64,000 nucleotides of DNA from Acidimicrobiales bacterium (GCA_029577135.1 JARQPW010000003.1:38452-102451), one strand, 5' to 3'; counted from the stretch's first letter, positions 1 to 8,617 are shown. Made by a program: numbers and translations. Notes: a model not told the origin generated them from the sequence alone.

Positions 1-135
1 GGGCACGCCCTCGTCGGCCAGCAGCGAGGCGGTGCCCCCGCTGGATACGACCTCCCAGCCGAGGTCGACGAGGCCACGGGCCAGGTCGACGATGCCGGCC
101 TTGTCGTGGACGGAAAGCAGGGCGCGGGGACTCAC
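1..135 (-). CDS. purH: PurH N-terminus (AICAR transformylase/IMP cyclohydrolase), cut by window edge
   Basis: Only the first 45 codons lie inside the window. The reading begins [20 protein letters not shown] and continues to a GGTASLL motif, which matches the MGS-like IMP cyclohydrolase domain at the start of PurH, the enzyme for the last two steps of IMP synthesis. The start is a GTG whose bases overlap the TGA stop of purN (GTGA, 4 bp), so the two purine genes are probably translationally coupled. The rest of the gene lies beyond position 1. Confidence 0.85.
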   Translation of the reverse strand, partial: MSPRALLSVHDKAGIVDLARGLVDLGWEVVSSGGTASLLADEGVP

Positions 136-707
136 TCGGTTGCTCCCACGACCTGTGGGGCTTCGAGCAATCGTCGGATCGTGTCGACGTAGAGCCGACG
201 CTCGACCGCCTTGATGCGCTCGTGCAGGCTCGCCACGTCGTCGTCCGACAGGACGGGCACGGTCTCCTGGGCCAGGATCGGCCCGGAGTCGACCTCGAGT
301 TCGGCGTAGTGGACGGTGCAGCCGGTCACCTGCACCCCGTGGGCGAGGGCCTCGTCGACGGCGCGCCAGCCGGGGAACGCCGGCAACAGGGACGGGTGGG
401 TGTTGAGGATCCGGCCGGCGAAGCGCTCGTAGATGGGCTGTTCGAGGATGGTGCCGAACCCGGCCATGGCGATCAGGTCGATGTCGACAGCCTCGAGTTC
501 AGCAGTGAGCTTCTCGGTGTAGGCGGTGCGGTCGAAGTCGTCGCCGAACGAGTCACGCTCGACGACCGAGGTGGGGATGCCGTGCCCTTCGGCGACCTCG
601 ATCGCCCGGCAGGGGCGGTCGGCGACGACGAACGAGACCGGCAGTCCGGCGTCGGCCATGGCGTCGAGGATCGTCCCCGTGCCCGAGACCAGTACCGCGA
701 GGCGCAT
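132..707 (-). CDS. purN: Phosphoribosylglycinamide formyltransferase (GART)
   Basis: Transfers a formyl group from 10-formyl-THF to GAR in purine synthesis. From ATG at 707 the product is 191 aa, a normal PurN length. It has the N-terminal glycine-rich loop VLVSGTGT (5-12), the catalytic Asn/His in [12 protein letters not shown] (N102, H104) and the catalytic Asp in VDSGPILAQ (D140). A longer reading to 737 adds ten unconserved residues, so I prefer the internal ATG. It overlaps purH by 4 bp (GTGA), forming a purN-purH unit. Confidence 0.93.
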   Translation of the reverse strand: MRLAVLVSGTGTILDAMADAGLPVSFVVADRPCRAIEVAEGHGIPTSVVERDSFGDDFDRTAYTEKLTAELEAVDIDLIAMAGFGTILEQPIYERFAGRILNTHPSLLPAFPGWRAVDEALAHGVQVTGCTVHYAELEVDSGPILAQETVPVLSDDDVASLHERIKAVERRLYVDTIRRLLEAPQVVGATE

Positions 708-763
708 AGCGGCGACCGTACCAGCGGGGGTCGGCACGGCAATCCCGGAAATGGCAGTGGTTC

Positions 764-1648
764 TCAGAGTTCCGCGACGATCTCCACCATGAGCTCGCCG
801 GCCTCGGTGGGGTTCAGCCCCACCTTGACGCCGGCCTCCCTGAGGGCCTCCATCTTGGCGTCGGCGGTGCCCTTGCCTCCCGAGACGATGGCTCCGGCAT
901 GGCCCATCTTCTTGCCCGGAGGGGCCGTCACGCCCGCCACGTAGGCGGACACCGGCTTGGTCATGTGGTCACGGATGAAGGCCGCCGCCGCCTCTTCGGC
1001 GGAGCCGCCGATCTCACCGATCATCATGACGGCCTTCGTATCGGGATCGGCCTCGAACGCCTCGAGGCAGTCGATGAACGTCGTGCCTGGGACGGGATCG
1101 CCACCGATGCCGACGCAGGTCGTGCAGCCGATGCCCTTCTCCTTGAGCTCGTAGAGCGCCTGGTAGGTGAGGGTGCCGGACCGGCTCACGATGCCGACGG
1201 GGCCGCCGGCGAGGGCGATGTGGCCGGCGGTGATGCCGATGTTGCAACGACCCGGCGAGATGATCCCGGGGCAGTTGGGGCCCAGCATCCGGACGCCGGG
1301 GAAGTCCCGCTTCAGCAGGTTGTAGAAGCGGGCCTCGTCGTGGGCCGGCACTCCCTCGGTGATGGCGACGATGAACTCGACGCCCCCCTCGGCGGCCTCG
1401 ATGACGGCATCGTGGACGCCGGGGGCGGGGATGAAGATGCACGAGGCGGTGGCGCCGGTGGCCTCGACGGCGTCGCCGACGTTGGCGAACACGGGCACGC
1501 CGTCGACATCGGTGCCGGCCTTCCTCGGGTTCGTGCCGGCGACGACCTGCGTGCCGTAGTCCCGGTTGAGGAGGCCGTAGTAGCGACCCTGGCTGCCGGT
1601 CAGCCCCTGGTAGACGACCCGGGTGGTCTCGTCGACGAAGATGCTCAT
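764..1648 (-). CDS. sucD: Succinate-CoA ligase alpha subunit
   Basis: TCA-cycle enzyme that interconverts succinyl-CoA and succinate with NDP phosphorylation. The 294-aa product has the CoA-binding GLTGSQG loop (15-21), the GPNCPG motif (123-128), the [10 protein letters not shown] signature (180-189) and the phospho-histidine in GHAGAI (H250). The start ATG overlaps the sucC stop as ATGA, indicating co-translation with the beta subunit. Confidence 0.97.
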   Translation of the reverse strand: MSIFVDETTRVVYQGLTGSQGRYYGLLNRDYGTQVVAGTNPRKAGTDVDGVPVFANVGDAVEATGATASCIFIPAPGVHDAVIEAAEGGVEFIVAITEGVPAHDEARFYNLLKRDFPGVRMLGPNCPGIISPGRCNIGITAGHIALAGGPVGIVSRSGTLTYQALYELKEKGIGCTTCVGIGGDPVPGTTFIDCLEAFEADPDTKAVMMIGEIGGSAEEAAAAFIRDHMTKPVSAYVAGVTAPPGKKMGHAGAIVSGGKGTADAKMEALREAGVKVGLNPTEAGELMVEIVAEL

Positions 1649-2805
1649 GCTTCCGCCCCTTCGCCCGCATCCGCCAGGGCGACGGCCATTCGTGCGGCTT
1701 CGAGCATCGTCGGCGCCATCTGCAACGACTCCGAGAGGTGGGCGTCGAGGATCCTCCGGCCCTCGTCGGCATTCGTGCCGTCGAGTCGGATCACGATCGG
1801 CGACCCGATGGCGACCCGGCGTAGCGCCTCGACGATGCCGTTGGCGACCTCGTCACCCCGGGTGATGCCGCCGAAGATGTTGATGAAGATGGACCGGACC
1901 GAAGGGTCGTTGTTGATGACCTCGAGCGCTCCGGCCATGACATCGGCGTTGGCGCCGCCACCGATGTCGAGGAAGTTGGCCGGGCTGCCACCCACCTGGT
2001 TGACGACGTCGACCGTCGACATGGCGAGGCCGGCGCCGTTGGCGATCACCCCGACCGACCCGTCGAGGCCGACGTACTGGAGGCCCTTGGCGTGGGCAGC
2101 GGTCTCGCGCTCGTCGCGGGTCTGGGTCCCGTCGAACTCGGCATAGGACTCGTGGCGGAACACCGAGTTGTCGTCGAGCGTGACCTTGGCGTCGAGGACG
2201 TGGACCCGGCCGTCTTCGGTGAGGATCAGGGGGTTGATCTCGACGAGGTCGGCGTCGCCGTCCACGTACGACTCGTAGAGCATGCCGAGGATGTCGACGG
2301 CGCCCTCGACGGCCGCCTCGGGCAGGCCGGCTGCCGCCACCCAGTCGCGTGTCGTGGCCTCGTCGAGGCCGTCGACGGGGTCAACCCAGATCTTGGCGAT
2401 GGCGTCGGGGTTCTCGTCGGCGACCGCCTCGATCTCCACGCCGCCCTCGACGGAGAGCATCCCGAGGTGCTTCTTGGCGGACCGGTCGAGGGTGAACGAG
2501 GCGTAGTACTCCTCGGCGATGTCAGAGGCCTGTTCGATCCAGACCCGGCCCACGACGTGGCCAGAGATGTCGAGGCCGAGGATGTTTCCGGCATGTTCGC
2601 GGACGTCGTCGATGGTTTCGGCGAACTTGACCCCGCCGGCCTTGCCCCGCCCTCCGGTGTGGACCTGGGCCTTGACCATGACGGGTGTGCCGAGCCGCTC
2701 GGCGGCCGCCACCGCCTCGTCCACGGTGAAGGCGACCTCCCCCGGGGAGATGGGCATGCCGTACCCGGCGAAGAACTGCTTGCCCTGGTACTCGAAGAGG
2801 TCCAC
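1645..2805 (-). CDS. sucC: Succinate-CoA ligase beta subunit (ATP-grasp)
   Basis: Partner of SucD. The 386-aa product begins MDLFEYQGKQFFAGYG and shows the ATP-grasp features of SucC: VKAQVHTGGRGKAGGVK near residue 45-60, the metal-binding segment VEINPLIL, the DAKVTLDDN motif, and the nucleotide/CoA-grip region NIFGGITRGDEVA. It is first in the operon. Its upstream DNA carries a perfect 10-bp inverted repeat (2849-2882), and a divergent gene starts at 2938. Confidence 0.97.
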   Translation of the reverse strand: MDLFEYQGKQFFAGYGMPISPGEVAFTVDEAVAAAERLGTPVMVKAQVHTGGRGKAGGVKFAETIDDVREHAGNILGLDISGHVVGRVWIEQASDIAEEYYASFTLDRSAKKHLGMLSVEGGVEIEAVADENPDAIAKIWVDPVDGLDEATTRDWVAAAGLPEAAVEGAVDILGMLYESYVDGDADLVEINPLILTEDGRVHVLDAKVTLDDNSVFRHESYAEFDGTQTRDERETAAHAKGLQYVGLDGSVGVIANGAGLAMSTVDVVNQVGGSPANFLDIGGGANADVMAGALEVINNDPSVRSIFINIFGGITRGDEVANGIVEALRRVAIGSPIVIRLDGTNADEGRRILDAHLSESLQMAPTMLEAARMAVALADAGEGAEA

Positions 2806-2848
2806 CCGTGTCTCCCGTGGTCGTGCAGCCCGGGCGTCGCCCGCCCCG

Positions 2849-2882
2849 CCGATGCAGCGATACTAGGCAGGCGCTGCATCGG
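2849..2882. promoter_or_regulatory. Perfect inverted repeat upstream of sucC, possible operator
   Basis: CCGATGCAGC (2849-2858) and GCTGCATCGG (2873-2882) form a perfect 10-bp inverted repeat around a 14-nt spacer. The spacer holds a -10-like element readable on either strand (GATACT/TAGTAT). It sits 43 bp before the sucC start and 56 bp before the divergent gene. The layout fits a dimeric regulator site over a promoter, but no regulator can be named; a hairpin in the transcript is the alternative. Confidence 0.4.
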
Positions 2883-2937
2883 CCCATCCACCCGGATGGC
2901 GTTGCAGCCGTCACACCCGCCAAGCATCGGAGGATCC

Positions 2938-3420
2938 GTGCCCGTCGCCCAAGGCGTCACGATCGACACCCGGCGAGCCGTCATCATCGGCCTGGCGGGC
3001 ATCGCCTCGGCGATCGGCATCCTGGTGCTGATGCTCTGGATGGCCGGCACCGACGGCACCATCGAGGTGCGCCTCGGCGACAGCGACTTCCGGGGCATCG
3101 ACGCCGCCAACCTGTCGACCGAGATCGCCGACAACGGACCGGTGGCGTTCCCCGACCTGGTCGGCCGGGACCGCCCGATCTGGGTGGCGCACGGCGGCTC
3201 CGACCCGGCGACCGGCTGGTCCTCCTTCTTCGCCCGGGTTCCCGGGAAGAGCGCCGACTGCCTCGTGCAGTGGGACGCCGATCGGGAGGTCTTCGTCGAC
3301 TCGTGCGACGCCACCACCACCTTCCCACCCGATGGCGACGGCCTCGAGCAGTTGGCCTGGCGGGTCCTCGACGGCGAACTGCGCATCTTGATCAACGCCC
3401 CTGGCGAGACCGGGGGGTGA
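2938..3420 (+). CDS. Single-pass membrane protein with Rieske-like fold lacking cluster ligands
   Basis: From GTG at 2938, preceded by GGAGG, the product is 160 aa. Residues 14-36 form one hydrophobic helix; the rest is predicted outside or in the periplasm-equivalent space. The C-terminal part, DCLVQWDADREVFVDSCD, then FPPDG and WRVLDGELRI, follows the spacing of Rieske [2Fe-2S] domains. C108 and C123 align with the two disulfide cysteines, but the CxH and C..H cluster ligands are absent. I infer a Rieske-derived fold that cannot bind a cluster. It precedes alaX by 4 bp and is likely co-transcribed with it. Function is unknown. Confidence 0.6.
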   Translation: MPVAQGVTIDTRRAVIIGLAGIASAIGILVLMLWMAGTDGTIEVRLGDSDFRGIDAANLSTEIADNGPVAFPDLVGRDRPIWVAHGGSDPATGWSSFFARVPGKSADCLVQWDADREVFVDSCDATTTFPPDGDGLEQLAWRVLDGELRILINAPGETGG

Positions 3421-3424
3421 GCGC

Positions 3425-4138
3425 ATGACCGACCGCATCTACCTGCGCGACGCCGACCTGCGGTCCTTCCAGGCCACGGTCGTGGCGTTCGACGACGACC
3501 GCATCGAACTGGACCGCACCGCCTTCTACGCCACCAGTGGCGGCCAGCCCCACGACACCGGCCACCTGGTGTGGGCCACCGGCGCCGCCCAGGTCCTCGA
3601 CGTGCGCTCCGACGCCGACCGGGTGCTCCACACGCTCGCCGGACCGATCCCCGAGGTCGGCACGACCGTGACGGGCGAGGTCGACGACGGGCGCCGACGC
3701 CACATGATGCGCACCCACACCGCCATGCACATCCTCTGCGGGGTCATCTGGCGGGACTGGTTGCGGGTGGTGACCGGAGGGAACATGGATGCCCTGGCTG
3801 GTCGCATGGACTTCGAGTTCGCCGAACTGCCGGAGGGGTTCGCCGGGCACCTCGAGGAGCTCTGCAACGCCGAGATCGATGCCGATCGACCGGTCGAGGT
3901 CTCGTTCCTGCCGCGGGACGAGGCGGTGCTGGACCGCGACCTGATCCGCACCAAGGTGAACCTGATCCCCGACTACGTCACCGAGATCCGCGTCGTGGAC
4001 ATCGTCGGCCTCGACAAGCAGGCCGACGGCGGCACGCACGTCTCGTCGACCGGCCAGGTGGGACGCATCGAGGTCACCAAGACGGAGTCGAAGGGCAAGG
4101 GATTCAAACGTGTCCGCTTCGTGCTGCACGAGGAGTGA
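3425..4138 (+). CDS. Alanyl-tRNA editing protein (AlaX family)
   Basis: Stand-alone editing domain related to the C-terminal half of AlaRS; family members hydrolyse mischarged Ser- or Gly-tRNA(Ala). The 237-aa product has an N-terminal beta domain with FYATSGGQPHDTG (34-46) and a zinc-site HxxxH in RTHTAMHIL (H98, H102). The second half of the zinc site is ADGGTH (200-205): H205 is present, but the Cys usual in CGGTH is D201. Length suits a type-II AlaX. It starts 4 bp after the upstream membrane-protein gene. Confidence 0.88.
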   Translation: MTDRIYLRDADLRSFQATVVAFDDDRIELDRTAFYATSGGQPHDTGHLVWATGAAQVLDVRSDADRVLHTLAGPIPEVGTTVTGEVDDGRRRHMMRTHTAMHILCGVIWRDWLRVVTGGNMDALAGRMDFEFAELPEGFAGHLEELCNAEIDADRPVEVSFLPRDEAVLDRDLIRTKVNLIPDYVTEIRVVDIVGLDKQADGGTHVSSTGQVGRIEVTKTESKGKGFKRVRFVLHEE

Positions 4139-4204
4139 ATGCAGGCCCCCACAAGACCGTGATGGCATGCTGTGGGTCGACCGCGACCCCCAAGGAGCGC
4201 CGTA

Positions 4205-4417
4205 ATGAGCAGTGCCACATTCGAATGCGCAAAGTGCCGCCACCGGGAGGCCGAGACCGGTGAGATCCGCACCACTGGCGGCGGAGCATCCCGGTACCTG
4301 AACGTCCAGAACCAGAAGTTCGGCTACGCGGCCTGTGCGTCGTGCGGCTACACCGAGTTCTACAGAATGGACGGTGGCGGTAAGGGAAGGATGATCCTCG
4401 ACGCCTTGACCAACTGA
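4205..4417 (+). CDS. Zn-ribbon protein, DUF2082-like
   Basis: A 70-aa protein with two CxxC pairs (C8/C11 and C44/C47) and the segments EIRTTGGGASRYLNVQNQKF and SCGYTEFYR, which I recognise as the DUF2082 'nucleic-acid-binding Zn-ribbon' pattern. The start ATG follows an AAGGAG Shine-Dalgarno (4193-4198). Binding of nucleic acid is the family's suggested role, not demonstrated here. It lies between alaX and the acyltransferase on the same strand. Confidence 0.8.
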   Translation: MSSATFECAKCRHREAETGEIRTTGGGASRYLNVQNQKFGYAACASCGYTEFYRMDGGGKGRMILDALTN

Positions 4418-4430
4418 TCAGACCCCGACG

Positions 4431-5999
4431 ATGCATGATCAGGAGGTGGCCCCGTCCGGATCTGGGCCGGCGCGCCGTTGGCACGACCTCGACGCCCTGC
4501 GGGGCTTCGCCATGCTGCTCGGCATCGGCCTGCACGCTGCGCTGGCCTTCTTCCCCTCGTTCTGGCCGGTGCAGGACAGGGGCGCCAGCGACGGTGGCGG
4601 GTTCGACTGGTTCCTGCACGCCGTCCATGGCTTTCGGATGCCTGTGTTCTTCCTGCTCAGCGGGTTCTTCACGGCGATGCTCTGGCGGCGACGCGGAACG
4701 GTGGCGCTTGTCGCCCATCGGGCACGCAGGATCGTCCTGCCTCTCGCACTTGGCATGGTCACGATCGTCCCGGCGGTGGATTGGGTCTCCGAACGAGCGG
4801 TGGAGGGGAGTATCGACAACTGGGCGATGGGCGCCGCAAAGGAAGGCGACATCTGGCTTCCGGTCCTGTTGGACCAACCTGATGCCGTCCCGGTGGCGGT
4901 GGCCAACGGCGCCGACGTGGACGTTCGTGGCGACGATAAGGGCACACCACTGCACCTCGCCGCCTTCATGGACGTGCCTGACGTGGTACAGGCATTGCTG
5001 GACGCCGGGGCCGACTACCGCCTGACAAACAAGGACGGCTCCACCCCACTGGTGGTGGCCGTATGGGTCGGCTCGGACCGGGTCGCCGACGTGCTCGTGG
5101 AGGGTGGTGCCGCCGACATCCGGGCCGACGGCCAGCAGTGGCATGAAGTCGAATGGTTCGGCGATGGAGCCGCATTCAAGCGCCTGGTCCTCGAACCCGA
5201 AGTCGAAGACGAGACCGGCCTCGACTCGTGGATCGACCAGTTCCACCACCTCTGGTTCCTCTGGTTCCTCTGCTGGCTGGTGGCCGGCTTCGCCCTGGTC
5301 GCACCGCTGGCCGCTGAGGTGGGCAAGGGCATCACCTCGGCGAAGGTCCGGAGGCGCCTGCTCTGGATCGCATTCCCGTTGACTCTGGTCCTCCAGGCGC
5401 GGATGGGGGACTCGGGCTCCTACGAGGTCTTTGGCCCGGACACCTCGACGGGCCTCCTTCCCGCAGCCCACGTGCTCCTCTACTACGCGGTGTTCTTTAG
5501 CTACGGCGCCGCCGTGTTTGGCGCCCGCACCGACGACGGGGATGCGCTAATCGACCGTCTCGGCCAGCACTGGCGGATCGTTCTTCCGGCGACCGTAGTG
5601 ATATTCCTGATGGCGATTGACACCACCTTCGGCGACGATCCGGACCGGTGGGCCTCCGTGGTCCTCCAGGTGCTCTACGTCTGGGGTATGACGTTCGGGC
5701 TGATCGGCCTGTTCCGTCGACTCCTCTCCGGCGAGCGCTACTGGGTGCGCTACCTGTCCGACGCCTCCTACTGGATGTACCTCCTCCACCTGCCGCTCGT
5801 GATCCTCGCCCAGGACTGGATCCGCGACTGGGACATCCCCCGGATCCCGAAGTTCCTGGCGATCTGCTGGGGCGTGAGCGGCCTGCTCCTGCTCACCTAC
5901 CGCTACCTGGTGCGCTACACCCCCATCGGCACCCTGTTGAACGGCTCCCGGTCGCGTCCGGACCGCACCTCGCCATCACCGGTGCCGCTGACCACCTGA
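4431..5999 (+). CDS. Acyltransferase-3 family membrane protein with inserted ankyrin repeats
   Basis: A 522-aa integral membrane protein. LDALRGFAMLLGIGLHAAL (20-38) carries the Arg and His of acyltransferase-3/OpgC-like enzymes, and FRMPVFFLLSGFF (68-80) is the next conserved helix. Helices follow at about 99-118 and then from 272 to the end. Between the third and fourth helices, residues about 140-232 form a soluble insert with ankyrin repeats: GTPLHLAAF..VVQALLDAGAD (171-195) and STPLVVAV..VADVLVEGGAA (204-228). The family acylates sugars or glycans at the membrane; the ankyrin insert suggests a protein partner. Substrate unknown. Confidence 0.82.
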   Translation: MHDQEVAPSGSGPARRWHDLDALRGFAMLLGIGLHAALAFFPSFWPVQDRGASDGGGFDWFLHAVHGFRMPVFFLLSGFFTAMLWRRRGTVALVAHRARRIVLPLALGMVTIVPAVDWVSERAVEGSIDNWAMGAAKEGDIWLPVLLDQPDAVPVAVANGADVDVRGDDKGTPLHLAAFMDVPDVVQALLDAGADYRLTNKDGSTPLVVAVWVGSDRVADVLVEGGAADIRADGQQWHEVEWFGDGAAFKRLVLEPEVEDETGLDSWIDQFHHLWFLWFLCWLVAGFALVAPLAAEVGKGITSAKVRRRLLWIAFPLTLVLQARMGDSGSYEVFGPDTSTGLLPAAHVLLYYAVFFSYGAAVFGARTDDGDALIDRLGQHWRIVLPATVVIFLMAIDTTFGDDPDRWASVVLQVLYVWGMTFGLIGLFRRLLSGERYWVRYLSDASYWMYLLHLPLVILAQDWIRDWDIPRIPKFLAICWGVSGLLLLTYRYLVRYTPIGTLLNGSRSRPDRTSPSPVPLTT

Positions 6000-6019
6000 T
6001 CCCTGCCGGCGCTCCCCGC

Positions 6020-6679
6020 TCAGGCGGCGACCACGGTGATCGTTCCGCTCATGGAGCCGTGGATACCGCAGAAGTAGCCGTACGTCCCCGGTTCGTCGAT
6101 CACGATCTCCGCTGAACCACCACCCGTGATCGTGCCGGTGTCGAAGGCGCCGCTGTCGGCGGAGGCGGTGTGTGACGCACCGTCGCTGTTGACGAATTCG
6201 ATGGTCTGGCCGACGGTCACCTCCACCGGATCACCGAAGGAAAACCCCGAGATCGTGATGGTGACCTTCTCGGCAGGGGCCTCGGTGGTCGTCGTCGTGG
6301 TGGACGTGGTGGACGTGGTGGACGTCGTGGACGTCGTCGTCGTGGGCGGCTCCGTCGTCGTGGTGGTCGTGGGCGGCTCCGTCGTCGTGGTGGGCGGCTC
6401 CGTCGTCGTGGACGTCGTCGTGGTGGGCGGCTCCGTCGTCGTGGACGTCGTCGTGGTGGGCGGCTCCGTCGTCGTGGTGGGCGGCTCCGTCGTCGTGGTG
6501 GGCGGCTCCGTCGTGGTCGTGGGCGGCTCAGTCGTGGTCATGGACGGCGGCTCAGTCGTGGTCATGGGCGGCTCAGTCGTGGTCATGGACGGCGGCTCCG
6601 TCGTCGTGGCCTCGCCGCCACAGGCCGCCGACACGAGCAGGGCGACGGCGAGCACCGGGCCGATCGCGAAACGTCGCAT
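6020..6679 (-). CDS. Secreted plastocyanin-like (cupredoxin) lipoprotein with Thr/Pro/Glu stalk
   Basis: Starts with a lipoprotein signal, MRRFAIGPVLAVALLVSAAC (lipidated Cys20). A low-complexity TTTEPP-rich stalk spans about residues 23-130. The last 90 residues are a small cupredoxin domain: GFSFGDPVEVTVGQTIEFVN, then SHTA for the first copper His and YFCGIHGSM for Cys, His and Met, the type-1 copper ligands. It probably carries electrons or copper at the cell surface on a flexible tether. Monocistronic and convergent with the upstream acyltransferase. Confidence 0.88.
   Translation of the reverse strand: MRRFAIGPVLAVALLVSAACGGEATTTEPPSMTTTEPPMTTTEPPSMTTTEPPTTTTEPPTTTTEPPTTTTEPPTTTTSTTTEPPTTTTSTTTEPPTTTTEPPTTTTTTEPPTTTTSTTSTTSTTSTTTTTTEAPAEKVTITISGFSFGDPVEVTVGQTIEFVNSDGASHTASADSGAFDTGTITGGGSAEIVIDEPGTYGYFCGIHGSMSGTITVVAA
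6290..6606. repeat. Degenerate tandem repeat coding the TTTEPP stalk
   Basis: Units of about 18 bp (GGCGGCTCCGTCGTCGTGGT and variants) are repeated through the middle of the cupredoxin gene, with shorter GTGGTGGACGT-type units at the 5' side of the region. The array codes a Thr/Glu/Pro stalk. Such arrays change length by slippage, so copy number may vary between strains and may be unreliable in short-read assembly. Confidence 0.85.
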
Positions 6680-6776
6680 GGCGCGACGCTAGTCAGGCCC
6701 CCGAGGCCCTGCCCGGGTCGAACGACGAACATGGGCCGAGACTCGTGCACGCCAGCCGGTGCGCGATGATCAGCGC

Positions 6777-7553
6777 ATGCGACTCGAAGGGAAGGCTGCG
6801 CTGGTCACCGGCGGGGCACAGGGCATCGGGCGCGAGAGCGCCCTGCTGTTCGCCGCCGAGGGGGCACGGGTCGCCGTCGTCGACCTGAACCTCGACGGCG
6901 CCACCGCCGTGGCCGGCGAGATCACGGCGGCCGGTGGCGAGGCGATCGCACTCGGTGCGGACGTGTCGGTCGACGCCGACGCCGCCGCCATGGTCGCCGG
7001 TGCCGAGGGGGCCTTCGGGGCCCTCCACGTCCTGTTCAACAATGCCGGAATCATGCACCACGACGACGGCGACGCCCAGCAGACCTCCGACGAGGTCTGG
7101 CAGCGGACCATCGACGTCAACCTGAAGGGCGTCTGGCTGGGGTGCCGCCACGGCATCCCCGCAATCCGGCGGGCCGGCGGTGGCTCGATCATCAACACGG
7201 CCAGCTTCGTCGCCATCGTCGGAGCGGCCACGCCGCAGATCGCCTACACGGCGTCGAAGGGCGGCGTCCTGGCGATGACCCGGGAACTGGCAGTCGTCCA
7301 CGCCCGGGAGGGCATCCGCGTCAACGCCCTCTGCCCCGGCCCGCTGCGCACCGAACTCCTCATGTCGTTCCTCGACACCGAGGAGAAGAAGCAGCGCCGC
7401 CTGGTCCACGTCCCGATGGGCCGCTTCGGCGAGGCCGGCGAGATGGCGCAGGCCGCCCTGTGGCTGGCCTCCGACGAGTCCTCCTACACCACGGGCACGG
7501 ACTTCGTGGTCGACGGCGGCCTGACCGCCGCCTACGTCACACCCGAGGGCTGA
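6777..7553 (+). CDS. Short-chain dehydrogenase/reductase (classical SDR)
   Basis: A 258-aa NAD(P)-dependent oxidoreductase. It has the nucleotide loop TGGAQGIG (11-18), NNAG (88-91), the catalytic N116, S143, Y157 and K161 (YTASK), and a C-terminal YTTGTDFVVDGG segment typical of the FabG/SDR superfamily. D37 in VVDLN suggests NAD preference by the usual rule. The ATG at 6777 removes a six-codon extension and puts the glycine motif at the normal distance. Substrate cannot be deduced; it is flanked by genes on the opposite strand. Confidence 0.9.
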   Translation: MRLEGKAALVTGGAQGIGRESALLFAAEGARVAVVDLNLDGATAVAGEITAAGGEAIALGADVSVDADAAAMVAGAEGAFGALHVLFNNAGIMHHDDGDAQQTSDEVWQRTIDVNLKGVWLGCRHGIPAIRRAGGGSIINTASFVAIVGAATPQIAYTASKGGVLAMTRELAVVHAREGIRVNALCPGPLRTELLMSFLDTEEKKQRRLVHVPMGRFGEAGEMAQAALWLASDESSYTTGTDFVVDGGLTAAYVTPEG

Positions 7554-7570
7554 CGGGCGGATCCCCCCGC

Positions 7571-8617
7571 CTACGCGGAGTCGGGCAGGTCCAGGAACAG
7601 CGCCTGTAGCAGGAGTGCCTCGTTGGGATTCCGGACCAGTTCCCCGCCGACCTCGGTGATCCGCGCCGTGGCATCCATCGCCGAGGACCGACCGCCGACC
7701 GCCAGGTCCCGGTAGCGGCGGGCCAGCGTCGCCAGGCCGAAGCGGAGTTCGTCGTCGCGGAAGCGACGAACCTCGCGTCGCTGCCGCTCATCGAGCTGGC
7801 GTCGGCCCGACCCCCGGGTCCCGAAGGCCTTCTCCTGCTCGGCCATTTCGACGGTCTCCTGCTCGTGGCGGGCGGTGAGGGATCGCTGGCCGTCGTCGAT
7901 CAGCGAACGCAACTCCTCCACCAGAAGCGCGACGGCGGCGCCGGTGCCGTCGATCCGGTCCGGCACGGACCACCAGGCGTCGCGACGACCCTGCAGGGTC
8001 GGATCGTCGGCGAGGAGGCGGGCCCGGTCGAGGCTGCCGGCCGAGGCGCCCGCCAGGTGGGCCGCACGTTCCGGATCCACGCCATCAGCGACGAGGACAG
8101 CGACGACCGCCTCGTCGGCCAGGGGTGGCAGGTCCACGCGCACACAGCGTGAGGCGATCGTGACGTGCTCCGCCGGAACCTCCTCGGCCAACAGGACGAA
8201 CACCACCGTGGCCGGCGGCTCCTCGATCGTCTTGAGGAGGCTGGCGGCGGATTCAGGCTCGGCGGTGTCGAAGCGGTCGATGACCATCACCTTTCGTTCG
8301 GCCTCGATCGGCGACCGGGAGGCCTCGACGGTGATCCCCTCGGCGTCGGCCACCAGCAGTGCCCGACCGGTCGGCGACACCCAGACCAGGTCGGGATGCC
8401 GGCCGGCGCCGGCCAGGCGGCGGTGCCGGGCGGCGGCGTCACCCTCCGTCCCCCTGGCGAGGATCGAGCCGGCGAACGCCCGGGCTGCCGTGGCACGGCC
8501 CGCTCCCGGTGGCCCGACGAACAGGTAGGCGTGCACGGGTGAGGCAGCGGTGGAACGCAGGAAACCGACCGCCTCCGCCTGTCCGACGACGGTCGCCCAG
8601 AGTTCCTCGTCGGTCAT
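7571..8617 (-). CDS. holB: DNA polymerase III delta' subunit
   Basis: Clamp-loader subunit. The 348-aa product opens with VVGQAEAVGFLRS and HAYLFVGPPGAG, as in DnaX/HolB proteins. The P-loop is degenerate (GPPGAGRAT, 35-43, with Arg for Lys), as expected for delta', which does not hydrolyse ATP. The SAASLLKTIEEPP motif carries the arginine-finger-region signature of the family, though the classic SRC appears later as ASRCVRVDLPPL. ATG at 8617 overlaps the tmk stop (ATGA), so tmk-holB are coupled. Confidence 0.9.
   Translation of the reverse strand: MTDEELWATVVGQAEAVGFLRSTAASPVHAYLFVGPPGAGRATAARAFAGSILARGTEGDAAARHRRLAGAGRHPDLVWVSPTGRALLVADAEGITVEASRSPIEAERKVMVIDRFDTAEPESAASLLKTIEEPPATVVFVLLAEEVPAEHVTIASRCVRVDLPPLADEAVVAVLVADGVDPERAAHLAGASAGSLDRARLLADDPTLQGRRDAWWSVPDRIDGTGAAVALLVEELRSLIDDGQRSLTARHEQETVEMAEQEKAFGTRGSGRRQLDERQRREVRRFRDDELRFGLATLARRYRDLAVGGRSSAMDATARITEVGGELVRNPNEALLLQALFLDLPDSA

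Noticed and set aside
6290..6606. CRISPR array
   Set aside because: Units are contiguous degenerate coding repeats with no unique spacers and no cas genes; the frame stays open and codes a Thr/Pro stalk.
6126..6692. Plus-strand Val/Gly-rich frame opposite the cupredoxin gene
   Set aside because: It is the antisense reading of the TTTEPP repeat array; it has no ribosome site and no recognisable domain, while the minus strand has a signal peptide and copper-binding motifs.
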